In this document: in pieces, positions 8,559 through 17,380 of the stretch | Layout of the letters: each line of letters opens with the position of its first letter | Position numbering within the stretch: the first letter of the stretch is position 1 | Source of the DNA: Mycobacterium shinjukuense | Lineage (GTDB): Bacteria > Actinomycetota > Actinomycetes > Mycobacteriales > Mycobacteriaceae | Assembly: GCF_010730055.1 (NCBI RefSeq) | Contig: NZ_AP022575.1 | Span: 3,906,001 to 3,970,000, forward strand | DNA length: 64,000 bases | Direction: 5' to 3' | The notes under the pieces: model-generated | Databases searched by the model: none | The model's input: only the letters and a program-made list of their open reading frames with translations | What the model was told of the DNA's origin: nothing | Program-made: the position numbers and the translations under genes

Positions 8559-9164
8559 GTGGTGGCGCACGAAGACCCCGACGACTATGTCGCACCCGCC
8601 GCTCAACGGGTGCGAGCGGGTACCTTGCTGCTGGCCAACACCGATCTGCTGGAACCGACATTTCGTCGCAGCGTGATCTACATCGTCGAACACAACGAGG
8701 GCGGCACCTTGGGTGTGGTGCTCAACCGCCCCAGCGAAACCGCGGTTTACAACGTGTTGCCGCACTGGGCCAAGATCGCGGCCAAGCCGAAGACGATGTT
8801 CATCGGCGGCCCGGTGAAGCGCGACGCGGCCTTATGCCTGGCGACGCTGCGGGTCGGCGCCGAACCGGACGGGATGCTGGGCCTCAGGCATGTCGCGGGC
8901 CGGGTGGTGATGGTCGATCTAGATGCCGAGCCTGATCAGATCGCACCGTTGGTGGAAGGGGTGCGGATCTTCGCTGGATACTCCGGCTGGACCATCGGTC
9001 AGCTCGAAGGTGAGATCGAGCGCGACGACTGGATTGTGTTGTCGGCGTTGCCTTCTGATGTTCTGGTCGGACCGAGGGAAGACCTGTGGGGGCAGGTGTT
9101 GCGACGCCAGCCGTTGCCGCTTTCGCTGCTGGCCACGCATCCGATCGACGTCAGCCGCAACTGA
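8559..9164 (+). CDS. UPF0301/YqgE family protein (Rv0038 ortholog)
   Basis: The product of about 201 residues contains the YqgE signatures RAGTLLLANTDLLEPTFRRS, VVLNRPSE, MFIGGPV and IFAGYSGWTIGQLEGEI. Function is unknown in the whole family. The start is taken at the GTG of the VVAHEDP stretch by comparison with Rv0038 (202 residues); the frame continues upstream but that part is not conserved in style. Transcribed divergently from the MFS gene. Confidence 0.9.
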   Translation: MVAHEDPDDYVAPAAQRVRAGTLLLANTDLLEPTFRRSVIYIVEHNEGGTLGVVLNRPSETAVYNVLPHWAKIAAKPKTMFIGGPVKRDAALCLATLRVGAEPDGMLGLRHVAGRVVMVDLDAEPDQIAPLVEGVRIFAGYSGWTIGQLEGEIERDDWIVLSALPSDVLVGPREDLWGQVLRRQPLPLSLLATHPIDVSRN

Positions 9165-9170
9165 GCCCAG

Positions 9171-10205
9171 CTAAGGCCCCTCCCCCGCCTGGGGGCCGGG
9201 CTCGGTCGGCCCCGGCGCCACCGAGCGGGTTTCCGCGGTGTGTTCTCGGGCCAGCCTGTTGGCGATCAGGGAGCACACGACCAATTGGATCTGGTGGAAG
9301 ACTATCAGCGGCAACATGATCACCCCGATCGTCGCGGCGTCGAAAAGCACCCACGCCATGGGAAGACCGGATGCGAGACTCTTTTTCGAGCCACAGAACA
9401 GCAGCACGATGGCGTCACCGCGGTCGAGCCGGGCGAGCCGGCCGAGCCCGATGGTGCAGCTCAACACCATTGCGAGCAACACGATGGCGATGACGATCAC
9501 AGAGACCAAATGCCAGGGTTCGACGCTGACCCAGACTCCCTCGACCACTCCCACCGAGAAGGCCGTGTAGACCACCAGCAGGATCGACCCGCGGTCGAAC
9601 ACCTTGAGCACCACCGCATGTCGGGCGAGCGCCGGCGTGAGCCATGGCCGCGCCGATTGACCCAGCCCGAAGGGCAGCAGCAGCTGCAGCACAATCTCGA
9701 TAGCCGCGATGCGATCGACGTGGACCCCGGTGCCGGTGTGCATCAGCAGCATCACCAACAGCGGGGTGAGCACCAGGCCGAGGATATTGGACAACGACGC
9801 GCTGACCATGGCGGCCGAGACATGACCCCGCGCGATCGACGTGAATGCGATGGACGACTGCACCGTCGACGGGACCAGACACAAGAACAGCACCCCGTGG
9901 TACAGGCTGATGGTCAGCACCGAGGGCACCAGCGCTCGAGCGGCCAGCCCGAGCACCGGGAACACCACAAAAGTGGTAGCCAAGACCAGTAGGTGCAGCC
10001 GCCACTGACGCATGCCCTGCAAGGCCTGCCGCGGCGACAACCGGGCGCCGTAGAGGAAGAACAGCAACGCGATGGCCGCCTTGGCCGCGACGGACACGGT
10101 GTCTGCGGCCGGGCCGCGGGCCGGCAGCAGCGCGGCCACGGCCACGGTCGCGGCCAGCGCGAGCAGAAACGTGTCGACCGGGATCGCTTTCAGCGGCCTG
10201 AGCAC
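9171..10205 (-). CDS. bile acid:sodium symporter (SBF) family transporter
   Basis: The 344-residue membrane protein has about 9-10 hydrophobic segments and the SBF-like motifs LFFLYGARLSPRQAL near the N-terminus, FLCLVPSTVQSSIAFTSIARG, SASLSNILGLVLTPLL and LLFCGSKKSLASGLPMA. Such YfeH-type proteins transport organic anions with sodium or protons; substrate unknown. A GTG at 10205 is chosen as start because the residues before it are Arg/Ala/Pro-rich and unlike a membrane protein. It converges on the YqgE gene. In M. tuberculosis Rv0038 and Rv0039c are adjacent, so this gene is an insertion here or a loss there. Confidence 0.85.
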   Translation of the reverse strand: MLRPLKAIPVDTFLLALAATVAVAALLPARGPAADTVSVAAKAAIALLFFLYGARLSPRQALQGMRQWRLHLLVLATTFVVFPVLGLAARALVPSVLTISLYHGVLFLCLVPSTVQSSIAFTSIARGHVSAAMVSASLSNILGLVLTPLLVMLLMHTGTGVHVDRIAAIEIVLQLLLPFGLGQSARPWLTPALARHAVVLKVFDRGSILLVVYTAFSVGVVEGVWVSVEPWHLVSVIVIAIVLLAMVLSCTIGLGRLARLDRGDAIVLLFCGSKKSLASGLPMAWVLFDAATIGVIMLPLIVFHQIQLVVCSLIANRLAREHTAETRSVAPGPTEPGPQAGEGP

Positions 10206-10224
10206 GACGTTTGCCGCGCGACGA

Positions 10225-10575
10225 TCAACGGCACGACTGGCTGCAGACCGCGCAACTCCCGCCGCAGGCGCCGGCCTGGAGGCCGGCGGCTTCGCGGTGC
10301 AGCGCGTAGCGGGCGCTCTGCCAGGAGCCCGCGGCCAGCGTTCCGATCGCGCCGGCAATACCCACGACCACCACCACCAGGGCGGTGCGCGGCGACGCCG
10401 CCAGCGCCACCGCTCCCCCGGCGGCCAGCATTACCGCGGCCGCCAGCTGTGTGGGAGCCATCGCGCGCAGCGCCAGCGTGACGGTGTCGTCGGCGTGGGC
10501 ACGTGACAGCGACCAGGCCCCCACCGTGGCGGACATCGCCGCCGCGCACACGCACAGCACGCCCGTCATCAGCAT
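10225..10575 (-). CDS. small membrane protein with Cys-rich tail (Rv0039c ortholog)
   Basis: The 116-residue product starts MLMTGVLCVCAAAMSATVGAW and has three or four hydrophobic segments, then a soluble C-terminus rich in cysteine (QAGACGGSCAVCSQSC). The cysteine arrangement suggests metal binding or disulphides. It sits 19 bases before the SBF transporter gene on the same strand, so an operon is likely. Function unknown. Confidence 0.75.
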   Translation of the reverse strand: MLMTGVLCVCAAAMSATVGAWSLSRAHADDTVTLALRAMAPTQLAAAVMLAAGGAVALAASPRTALVVVVVGIAGAIGTLAAGSWQSARYALHREAAGLQAGACGGSCAVCSQSCR

Positions 10576-10655
10576 GCGCTCACAATACGAGTTCGCCGGC
10601 AATTCCGCTTGCCCGGCCGCACCGGGTTCGACCTTCCCTTCGGGGCCGTCGCGCG

Positions 10656-11687
10656 TTAGCGTCCCGGAACCGGCGTCAGGTTGGTCAGCGGAGGCTGGGC
10701 CGGATTCGTATTCGGCGCCGGTGACTGATGGCCGCCAACACCCAGGGGCGCCGGTTGGGCCGTCGGGGGCGGCGCCTGGGGAGGCGCGGGCGGAGGCGTC
10801 CCCCGCGCCGGCCCCGGAGCCGGTGTCTGAGCGGCAGCCGCGGGTGCCGTCACCCGGAATCCGTTGATGATGGCGTCGGTGGCCGGTCCGTCGGCGACCG
10901 CCTGGGACAGGGCGGTGGTCACCGATAACGACACCAGGTACCTGTCGGGCCCGGAGGTGGCGATGACGTGGCGCCGGGAGGTGTTGAGCGTCATGTCGTT
11001 TTCGCGGTACGTGCCCTCGATGATCGAGGACGGAAAGCCGCAGAAATTGGCCAGCGACGCGTTTGTGGTCTGCCACGCCAGCAGGCGCTGGCTGTCGACG
11101 TAGCCGTGCGTGATCGCCTCCGCGGGATCGAAGTTGCCGACCAGTTTGTACACCACCACCTGCGCGTTCGACGTGTACACACTGTTGCCGAGCCGGTCGG
11201 CGATCACCACGAAGGCATCGGGCACGTTCGGATCGGGCACGTGAGTCCAGCGCGGGGGCATCGGCAGGGTGATGTCGAGCGCCTGGAACCCCTGCGGCCG
11301 CTGCGCCTCCAGCTTGACCCCCTGCGCCTGCAGGTATTCCCGCAGCGTCCCGGTGACCAACGGTGTCATGGTGGGCGGCATCGGCGCCACCACGGTGGGG
11401 GCGGCGGCTGCGGCGGTGGCTGGAATCGGTGAGGCGACGAGCGCGGGCGCCTGCGCCGGCGCGGGGGCCGGGGCCGGGGCGAACCTGTTGGCGGCAACGC
11501 CCCCGGGTGACGCCGTGAGGTTCTGGACGGGTGGGGCTGCGGCTTGGGTGGGTACCGGCACGGGGTTGGGTGGCGGTGGGAACAGCGGATCAGCCGAGGC
11601 CCTCCCGCCCGCGATGAGCATCACGCCGATGAAACCGGTTGCCATACCCGCGGCGAACAGCCGCCGGGTGGGCACGTACTGATGCAT
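10656..11687 (-). CDS. mtc28: MTC28 proline-rich secreted antigen (LpqN/MTC28 family)
   Basis: The 343-residue product has a signal peptide (MHQYVPTRRLFAAGMATGFIG..., cleavage after GGRASA), a long Pro/Ala-rich segment to about residue 115, and then the conserved globular domain with VKLEAQRPQGFQALDITLPM, PDPNVPDAFVVIADRLG, SNAQVVVYKL, GFPSSIIEGTYREN and RYLVSLSVTTALSQAVADGP, nearly as in M. tuberculosis MTC28. The C-terminus is again Pro-rich. Secreted or surface antigen of unknown role. The ATG at 11687 was preferred over one 15 codons upstream because it starts directly at the signal peptide. Confidence 0.92.
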   Translation of the reverse strand: MHQYVPTRRLFAAGMATGFIGVMLIAGGRASADPLFPPPPNPVPVPTQAAAPPVQNLTASPGGVAANRFAPAPAPAPAQAPALVASPIPATAAAAAPTVVAPMPPTMTPLVTGTLREYLQAQGVKLEAQRPQGFQALDITLPMPPRWTHVPDPNVPDAFVVIADRLGNSVYTSNAQVVVYKLVGNFDPAEAITHGYVDSQRLLAWQTTNASLANFCGFPSSIIEGTYRENDMTLNTSRRHVIATSGPDRYLVSLSVTTALSQAVADGPATDAIINGFRVTAPAAAAQTPAPGPARGTPPPAPPQAPPPTAQPAPLGVGGHQSPAPNTNPAQPPLTNLTPVPGR

Positions 11688-11874
11688 GTGCGTCGGTCCC
11701 TCCGAACTCGCTGGGGCGCCACTGCCCGCCATAGAGGCTGAATGTAGCGAGTGCTCGACGACACCGAACAGGGCCGAAATCGACCTGGGATGAACCTCTG
11801 ATCGGTGTGCAACGCAACCGAGATCAACCTGTGGCCCGGCACTGGGCCGGCCACACCCTTATACCCTGTTGGAC

Positions 11875-14802
11875 GTGACCGAATCGCCGATGGCAGCTCC
11901 CGGTGGCCCGTCCGGAGTGCACGATGCGGACTCTGCCGCGCCACCTTACCGCTACACCGCGCGACTCGCGGCAACGCTGGAACGGACTTGGCAGCACAAC
12001 TGGGCCCGGGACGGGACGTTTCATGTGCCCAATCCGGTCGGCTCGCTGGCACCGAAGGACGGCGCCGATATCCTGCAGGCGCCCGAGTCCAAGCTCTTCG
12101 TCCAGGACATGTTCCCCTACCCCTCCGGCGAGGGACTGCACGTCGGCCACCCGTTGGGCTACATCGCCACCGATGTCTATGCCCGGTATCACCGGATGAT
12201 TGGCCGTAACGTGTTGCACGCGTTGGGTTTCGACTCCTTCGGGTTACCCGCCGAGCAGTACGCGGTGCAGACCGGCACCCACCCGCGGACCAGGACCGAG
12301 GCCAACATCGCGAACTTTCGACGGCAGTTGGGCCGGCTGGGCTTTGGGCACGACAGCAGGCGAAGCTTCTCGACCACCGACGTCGAGTTCTACAAGTGGA
12401 CGCAGTGGATTTTCCTGCAGATCTACAACGCCTGGTTCGACACCGCGGCCAACAAGGCGCGCCCCATCTCCGAACTGGTAGCCGAATTCGATTCCGGTGC
12501 ACGTCGTCTGGAGGATGGTCGGGAATGGGCCAACCTGTCGGCGGGGGAGCGGGCCGATGTGATCGACAACCACCGGCTGGTCTACCGAGCGGATTCGATG
12601 GTGAATTGGTGTCCCGGGCTGGGTACGGTGCTGGCCAACGAAGAAGTCACCGCCGACGGTCGCAGCGACCGCGGTAACTTCCCGGTATTCCGGAAGCGGT
12701 TGCGGCAATGGATGATGCGGATCACCGCCTACGCTGACCGGCTGCTCGACGACCTCGACCTACTGGACTGGCCCGAACAGGTTAAGACCATGCAGCGCAA
12801 CTGGATCGGGCGCTCTACCGGCGCCGCAGCGCTGTTCTCGGCGACGGTGAACACCGGTGACAGGGCCGGGCAGGCAGTCGACATCGAAGTGTTCACCACC
12901 CGGCCGGATACCTTGTTTGGTGCCACGTATCTGGTGTTGGCCCCCGAGCACGACCTGGTTGACGAGCTGGTCGCTGCCAGCTGGCCGGACGGAGTCGACC
13001 CCGCGTGGACCTATGGCGGTGCTACGCCGGGAGCGGCGGTGGCCGCCTACCGCCGCGCGATAGCGGCCAAGTCGGACCTGGAGCGGCAGGAGAACAAGGA
13101 GAAGACCGGCGTCTTTTTGGGCAGCTACGCGATCAACCCAGCCAACGGCGAGCCGGTGCCGATCTTCATCGCCGACTACGTGCTGGTCGGGTACGGCACC
13201 GGTGCGATCATGGCGGTCCCGGGCCATGACCAGCGAGACTGGGACTTCGCGCGGACCTTTGGTCTGCCAATTGTCGAAGTCATTGCTGGAGGGGATATTT
13301 CGCAGGCCGCATACGTTGGGGATGGCATGTTGGTGAACTCGGGGTACCTCGACGGCATGAATGTGGCGGAGGCCAAGAAGGCGATTACCGAACGGCTGGA
13401 ATCGGATGGTCGTGGTCAGGCCCGTGTCGAATTCAAGTTGCGTGACTGGCTTTTCGCGCGGCAAAGGTATTGGGGTGAGCCGTTTCCGATCGTCTATGAC
13501 AGCGACGGACGTCCGCATGCGCTCGACGAGGCGTCGCTGCCGGTCGAACTGCCCGACGTGCCGGACTATTCGCCGGTGTTGTTCGACCCCGACGATGCCG
13601 CCAGCGAGCCATCGCCGCCACTGGCCAAGGCGACCGAGTGGGTGCACGTGGAGCTGGATCTCGGCGATGGTTTGCAGCCCTACACCCGTGATACCAACGT
13701 GATGCCGCAGTGGGCCGGCAGCTCCTGGTACGAGCTGCGGTATACCGATCCGCATAACTCGGAGCGGTTCTGCGCCAAGGAGAATGAGGCATACTGGATG
13801 GGTCCGCGGCCCGCCGAGCACGGACCGGATGACCCGGGTGGTGTGGACTTGTACGTCGGCGGCGCCGAACACGCGGTGCTGCACCTGCTGTATTCGCGGT
13901 TTTGGCACAAGGTGTTGTACGACCTGGGTCACGTCAGCTCACGTGAGCCCTATCGCAGGCTAGTCAATCAGGGTTACATCCAGGCGTACGCCTACACCGA
14001 TTCGCGCGGTGCCTACGTCCCGGCCGAGAAGGTGATCGAGCGGGACGGGCGCTTCGTCTATCCGGGGCCAGGCGGTGAGGTCGAGGTCTTTCAGGAATTC
14101 GGCAAAATCGGTAAGAGCCTGAAGAATTCGGTATCACCCGACGAGATCTGCGACGATTACGGCGCGGACACGCTGCGGGTTTACGAGATGGCGATGGGAC
14201 CCCTAGAAGCGTCGCGCCCTTGGGCCACCAAGGATGTCGTCGGCGCCCATCGCTTTCTGCAACGGGTGTGGCGGCTGGTGGTCGACGAGCACACCGGTGA
14301 AACCCGAGTGGTCGACGAGGGTGGTCAGCTGGACACGGACACGCTGCGAGCGCTGCATCGAACCATCGCCGGAGTGTCCGAAGACTATGCGGCGTTGCGC
14401 AATAACACGGCGGTGGCCAAGCTGATCGAGTACACCAACCATCTGACCAAGCGGCAGCGTGACGCGGTTCCGCGGGCGGCGGTCGAGCCGCTGGTGCTGA
14501 TGCTGGCGCCGCTGGCCCCGCACATGGCCGAAGAGCTGTGGCTGCGGCTGGGTAACGCCACCTCGTTGGCACATGGCCCGTTTCCGGAGGCCGATCCCGC
14601 CTACCTGGTCGACGAGACCGTCGAATACCCGGTGCAGGTGAACGGCAAAGTGCGTGGCCGCGTGGTGGTGGCCGCCGACGCGGACGCTGACACGCTGAAA
14701 GCGGCGGCCCTGGCCGACGAAAAGGTGCGGGCGTACCTGGCGGGTGCCACACCGCGCAAGGTGATCGTGGTTCCCGGCCGGTTGGTCAATCTGGTCGTCT
14801 AG
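11875..14802 (+). CDS. leuS: leucyl-tRNA synthetase
   Basis: The 975-residue class I synthetase charges tRNA(Leu). The HIGH motif is HVGH (residues 89-92 in YPSGEGLHVGHPLGY) and the KMSKS equivalent is KIGKS near residue 745. An editing (CP1) domain is present, with TTRPDTLFGATYLVLAPEH and GTGAIMAVPGHDQRD, which holds the conserved hydrolytic Asp region. The C-terminal anticodon-binding and ubiquitin-like ends (PVQVNGKVRGRVVV) are complete. GTG at 11875 matches the M. tuberculosis N-terminus (MTES). A TATACC hexamer about 12 bases before the start would fit a very short or absent leader. Confidence 0.97.
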   Translation: MTESPMAAPGGPSGVHDADSAAPPYRYTARLAATLERTWQHNWARDGTFHVPNPVGSLAPKDGADILQAPESKLFVQDMFPYPSGEGLHVGHPLGYIATDVYARYHRMIGRNVLHALGFDSFGLPAEQYAVQTGTHPRTRTEANIANFRRQLGRLGFGHDSRRSFSTTDVEFYKWTQWIFLQIYNAWFDTAANKARPISELVAEFDSGARRLEDGREWANLSAGERADVIDNHRLVYRADSMVNWCPGLGTVLANEEVTADGRSDRGNFPVFRKRLRQWMMRITAYADRLLDDLDLLDWPEQVKTMQRNWIGRSTGAAALFSATVNTGDRAGQAVDIEVFTTRPDTLFGATYLVLAPEHDLVDELVAASWPDGVDPAWTYGGATPGAAVAAYRRAIAAKSDLERQENKEKTGVFLGSYAINPANGEPVPIFIADYVLVGYGTGAIMAVPGHDQRDWDFARTFGLPIVEVIAGGDISQAAYVGDGMLVNSGYLDGMNVAEAKKAITERLESDGRGQARVEFKLRDWLFARQRYWGEPFPIVYDSDGRPHALDEASLPVELPDVPDYSPVLFDPDDAASEPSPPLAKATEWVHVELDLGDGLQPYTRDTNVMPQWAGSSWYELRYTDPHNSERFCAKENEAYWMGPRPAEHGPDDPGGVDLYVGGAEHAVLHLLYSRFWHKVLYDLGHVSSREPYRRLVNQGYIQAYAYTDSRGAYVPAEKVIERDGRFVYPGPGGEVEVFQEFGKIGKSLKNSVSPDEICDDYGADTLRVYEMAMGPLEASRPWATKDVVGAHRFLQRVWRLVVDEHTGETRVVDEGGQLDTDTLRALHRTIAGVSEDYAALRNNTAVAKLIEYTNHLTKRQRDAVPRAAVEPLVLMLAPLAPHMAEELWLRLGNATSLAHGPFPEADPAYLVDETVEYPVQVNGKVRGRVVVAADADADTLKAAALADEKVRAYLAGATPRKVIVVPGRLVNLVV

Positions 14803-14861
14803 CCTAGCTGCAACCGCCCTGTGTGCTAGCCGTTGCGATATTGATTGGTAGTCAGGAGTTT

Positions 14862-15365
14862 TCAGGCCTGCTGGCGTGTGTCGGAGTCGCCGACGGCGCT
14901 GTCGGCCGGCTCCCCGCGGGCCAGGCGTTCCAGCGGTGCCAGCGCCTTCATCAGCGTTTCCAGGTCGGTGTGGGGGAGTTGGCCGAGCATCGCCGCCAGC
15001 GCGGCGTGCCGGTTGGCCAGCGACTCGGCATGAACCGCACGGCCCTGCGGGGTGATGTCGACCAGTACGGCGCGCAGGTCGGAGGGGTCGCGTGAGCGTT
15101 TCACCAGCCCGATCTTTTCCAGCCGCCGGATCGCCACGGTGGTCGTTGGGGTCCGCACCCGCTCGTGCGCGGCCAGGTCCGTCATCCGGATGGGTCCGCG
15201 GTCGAGCAGGGTGACCAGAATCGACAGTTGCGCCAGCGTCAATTCACGGGCCACCGCGCCGTTGGGGTCGCCGCGGCGCAGGATCGCAAAAAGCTTGGAC
15301 AGTGCGCGGTGCAACCCCTCCGCAAGCTCCGTCACCTCGGGCGCGGTGGATTCGCAGTCCGCCAT
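14862..15365 (-). CDS. MarR-family regulator (Rv0042c ortholog)
   Basis: The 167-residue product contains a MarR winged helix: ELTLAQLSILVTLLDRGPIRMTDLA, then the recognition part HERVRTPTTTVAIRRLEKIGLVKRS and the wing DPSDLRAVLVDITPQGRAV. The start at MADCESTAPE is chosen as the first ATG in a sensible N-terminus. It converges with leuS. Ligand and targets unknown. Confidence 0.88.
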   Translation of the reverse strand: MADCESTAPEVTELAEGLHRALSKLFAILRRGDPNGAVARELTLAQLSILVTLLDRGPIRMTDLAAHERVRTPTTTVAIRRLEKIGLVKRSRDPSDLRAVLVDITPQGRAVHAESLANRHAALAAMLGQLPHTDLETLMKALAPLERLARGEPADSAVGDSDTRQQA

Positions 15366-15714
15366 AAGTCGGCAGTCTAACCCGACGCGCCGGTGACGGA
15401 AGACCACTCTTTAGACCGGCCTTGGACGGTCGGTTCACCTGGTACCGGGACCGCTGCGGCCGCGGGTGACTACGAGCATTGTCATACCGTGCGGCGGCGC
15501 GACCCGACAGCTGGCCGGACCGGAACTGGCCTTGTGTTTCAGCCCAACTCGGTCCGGACGACGGTGCCAGATTCCGGCCGGCGGGGCGCGGCCGATGAAA
15601 CCGGTTGACGGCGTTCACCTTCGGTGGTCAAGCGGGCGAGGGCGCCGGTAACCTCGTCACCGCCACCGTAGGTCCACCCAACGACCGGTCAGCGCACAAT
15701 CGATGCCACCTAAC
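15366..15714. other. intergenic, no gene recognised
   Basis: About 350 bases between two left-pointing regulator genes. No frame with family features, no RNA or repeat seen; it should contain the promoter of the MarR gene. Confidence 0.5.
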
Positions 15715-16407
15715 CTAAGTCGCCGCCCATTGCCGATGGTCAGGACAGTCGTCGGGCGGGGCGAACACTCGGCGCCGAAACAGCTCCGCCAGCATCGTCT
15801 GCGCCATCAGCTGCGAGCGACCCATGCACGCGGCTCGGGCGGCGTCCGGGTCGCGCCGGTGGATCGCGGAGGTTTCTTTTTCGTAGAAAGGCAAGATGTC
15901 GTCGCGGGTGTTTTGATATGTCGTCCAAAACATTCGGGGGATGAGGTTATGGGAGGCGCGGATGATGGCGTGCAGCCGTGGCCCCGCGTACTCGTCGTTG
16001 ACCGTGCGCCGATACTCCCCGCAGATTTCGGCAAAGCTCCGCGAATCCTTGGAAGCGCGCATCGAACGCATCAGCGCGTCGAGTTGCCCCAGGATCCGCG
16101 GTGTGGGATTGGCCGCCGCGCGCGCTGAGGCAATGCCGTTGAGCAGGCCGTCGAGCTCGTGATGCTCGAGCACGGTGGCTTCGTCGAACCGCTCGACAAA
16201 CGCGCCCCGGTGGTAGCGAGTCGACACAATGCCGTCATGTTCGAGCTGGACCAGGGCCTCTTGGATGGGCACGCGACTGACCCCCAGACCGTGGGCGATC
16301 TCGGTACGGTCGACGCGGTCGCCGCTGCGCAGCTTGCCGGTCAATATCAGGTTGAGAATGTGCGTGACAACCTGGTCCTTTTCCTTGACCCCATACCTCT
16401 TAGGCAT
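15715..16407 (-). CDS. GntR-family regulator, FadR-like (Rv0043c ortholog)
   Basis: The 230-residue product has an N-terminal GntR winged helix (LILTGKLRSGDRVDRTEIAHGLGVSRVPIQEALVQLEHDG, residues about 17-57) and an all-helical FCD-type ligand domain with the histidines expected to bind a metal (RLHAIIRASHNL and related). It precedes an F420-type oxidoreductase gene on the same strand, which may be its target or merely its neighbour. Confidence 0.9.
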   Translation of the reverse strand: MPKRYGVKEKDQVVTHILNLILTGKLRSGDRVDRTEIAHGLGVSRVPIQEALVQLEHDGIVSTRYHRGAFVERFDEATVLEHHELDGLLNGIASARAAANPTPRILGQLDALMRSMRASKDSRSFAEICGEYRRTVNDEYAGPRLHAIIRASHNLIPRMFWTTYQNTRDDILPFYEKETSAIHRRDPDAARAACMGRSQLMAQTMLAELFRRRVFAPPDDCPDHRQWAAT

Positions 16408-16489
16408 CAGTACGTCGCGTCTTTCCCGCTAGCTAGAGCCTCAGCGCCGGCAAGTTTCTCACGACTCGCTGCACCGACGTTTGCAGAGG

Positions 16490-17275
16490 TTAGCGTGAAT
16501 CACGCCACCGGCAGAGCGTTTCGGCGGCGGTGAGGTCGTAGTCCGGACCGTTGCATCCCACCGTGAGCAGTGTGACGCCGAGGCCGGTGAGGGCTTCGGC
16601 GTTGGCGATCAGCCCCCGGCCACTATCCACCGCGGCCGATCGTTCGATGCTGGCCGGGTCCCGACCGACGTCTGCGCAGTGCCGGTGGAGCACGGCTGAC
16701 TTCGCCGGGAACTCGTCGGCGGAGGTGAAGCTGTGCCAGATGTCGGCGTATTCGGCGACCAGCCGCAGGGTCTTGCGCTCACCCCCACCGCCGATCAGCA
16801 CCGGGATGTTGCGCGTCGGCGCCGGGTTCAGCTTGGCTAGCCGCGCCTTGATCCGGGGCAATGCGGCCGCCAGGTCGTGCAGCCTGCTGCCGGCGGTGCC
16901 GAACGGGTAGCCGTACTCGGCGTAGTCCTTTTCTTTCCAGCCCGATCCGATCCCTAGGATGAGCCGCCCGTCACAAATATGGTCGACGGTCCGGGCCATG
17001 TCGGCCAGCAGCTCCGGATTGCGGTAGGAGTTGCAGGTCACCAGGGCGCCGATCTGAATGCGTGATGTTTGCTCGGCCCAGGCCGCGAGCATGGTCCAGC
17101 ATTCGAAATGTGGTCCCTCGGGATCACCGTAGAGCGGGAAGAAGTGGTCCCAGTTGAAGGCGATGTCCACGCCGATGTCCTCACACCGGCGGACAGCGTC
17201 TCGGATGCTGCGGTACCGCGCAGCATGCTGGGGCTGCAGCTGCACGCCAATGCGAATGGGAAAATCAGCCGTCAT
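16490..17275 (-). CDS. LLM-class F420-dependent oxidoreductase (Rv0044c ortholog)
   Basis: The 261-residue luciferase-like monooxygenase-fold protein shows IRIGVQLQPQHA at the N-terminus, FNWDHFFPLYG, QIGALVTCNSYRNPELLADMARTVDHICDGRLILGIGSGWKE and the phosphate-binding NIPVLIGGGGERKTLRLVAEYADIWH. This is the mycobacterial F420-dependent TIM-barrel family. Substrate unknown. Length and motifs are complete. Confidence 0.92.
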   Translation of the reverse strand: MTADFPIRIGVQLQPQHAARYRSIRDAVRRCEDIGVDIAFNWDHFFPLYGDPEGPHFECWTMLAAWAEQTSRIQIGALVTCNSYRNPELLADMARTVDHICDGRLILGIGSGWKEKDYAEYGYPFGTAGSRLHDLAAALPRIKARLAKLNPAPTRNIPVLIGGGGERKTLRLVAEYADIWHSFTSADEFPAKSAVLHRHCADVGRDPASIERSAAVDSGRGLIANAEALTGLGVTLLTVGCNGPDYDLTAAETLCRWRDSR

Positions 17276-17380
17276 ACAACCACCGTAGGCGGGGCCGCCC
17301 CCGTATCGACGCCACGTTGACTCTGCGGATACCAGGCAAATGTGCGAGTAGCGCTTGCGTGGTCAGCGCAGAGTTCAACG

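Noticed and set aside
12760..13932. Long minus-strand frame inside leuS
   Set aside because: Shadow of leuS, which is complete and motif-rich on the other strand.
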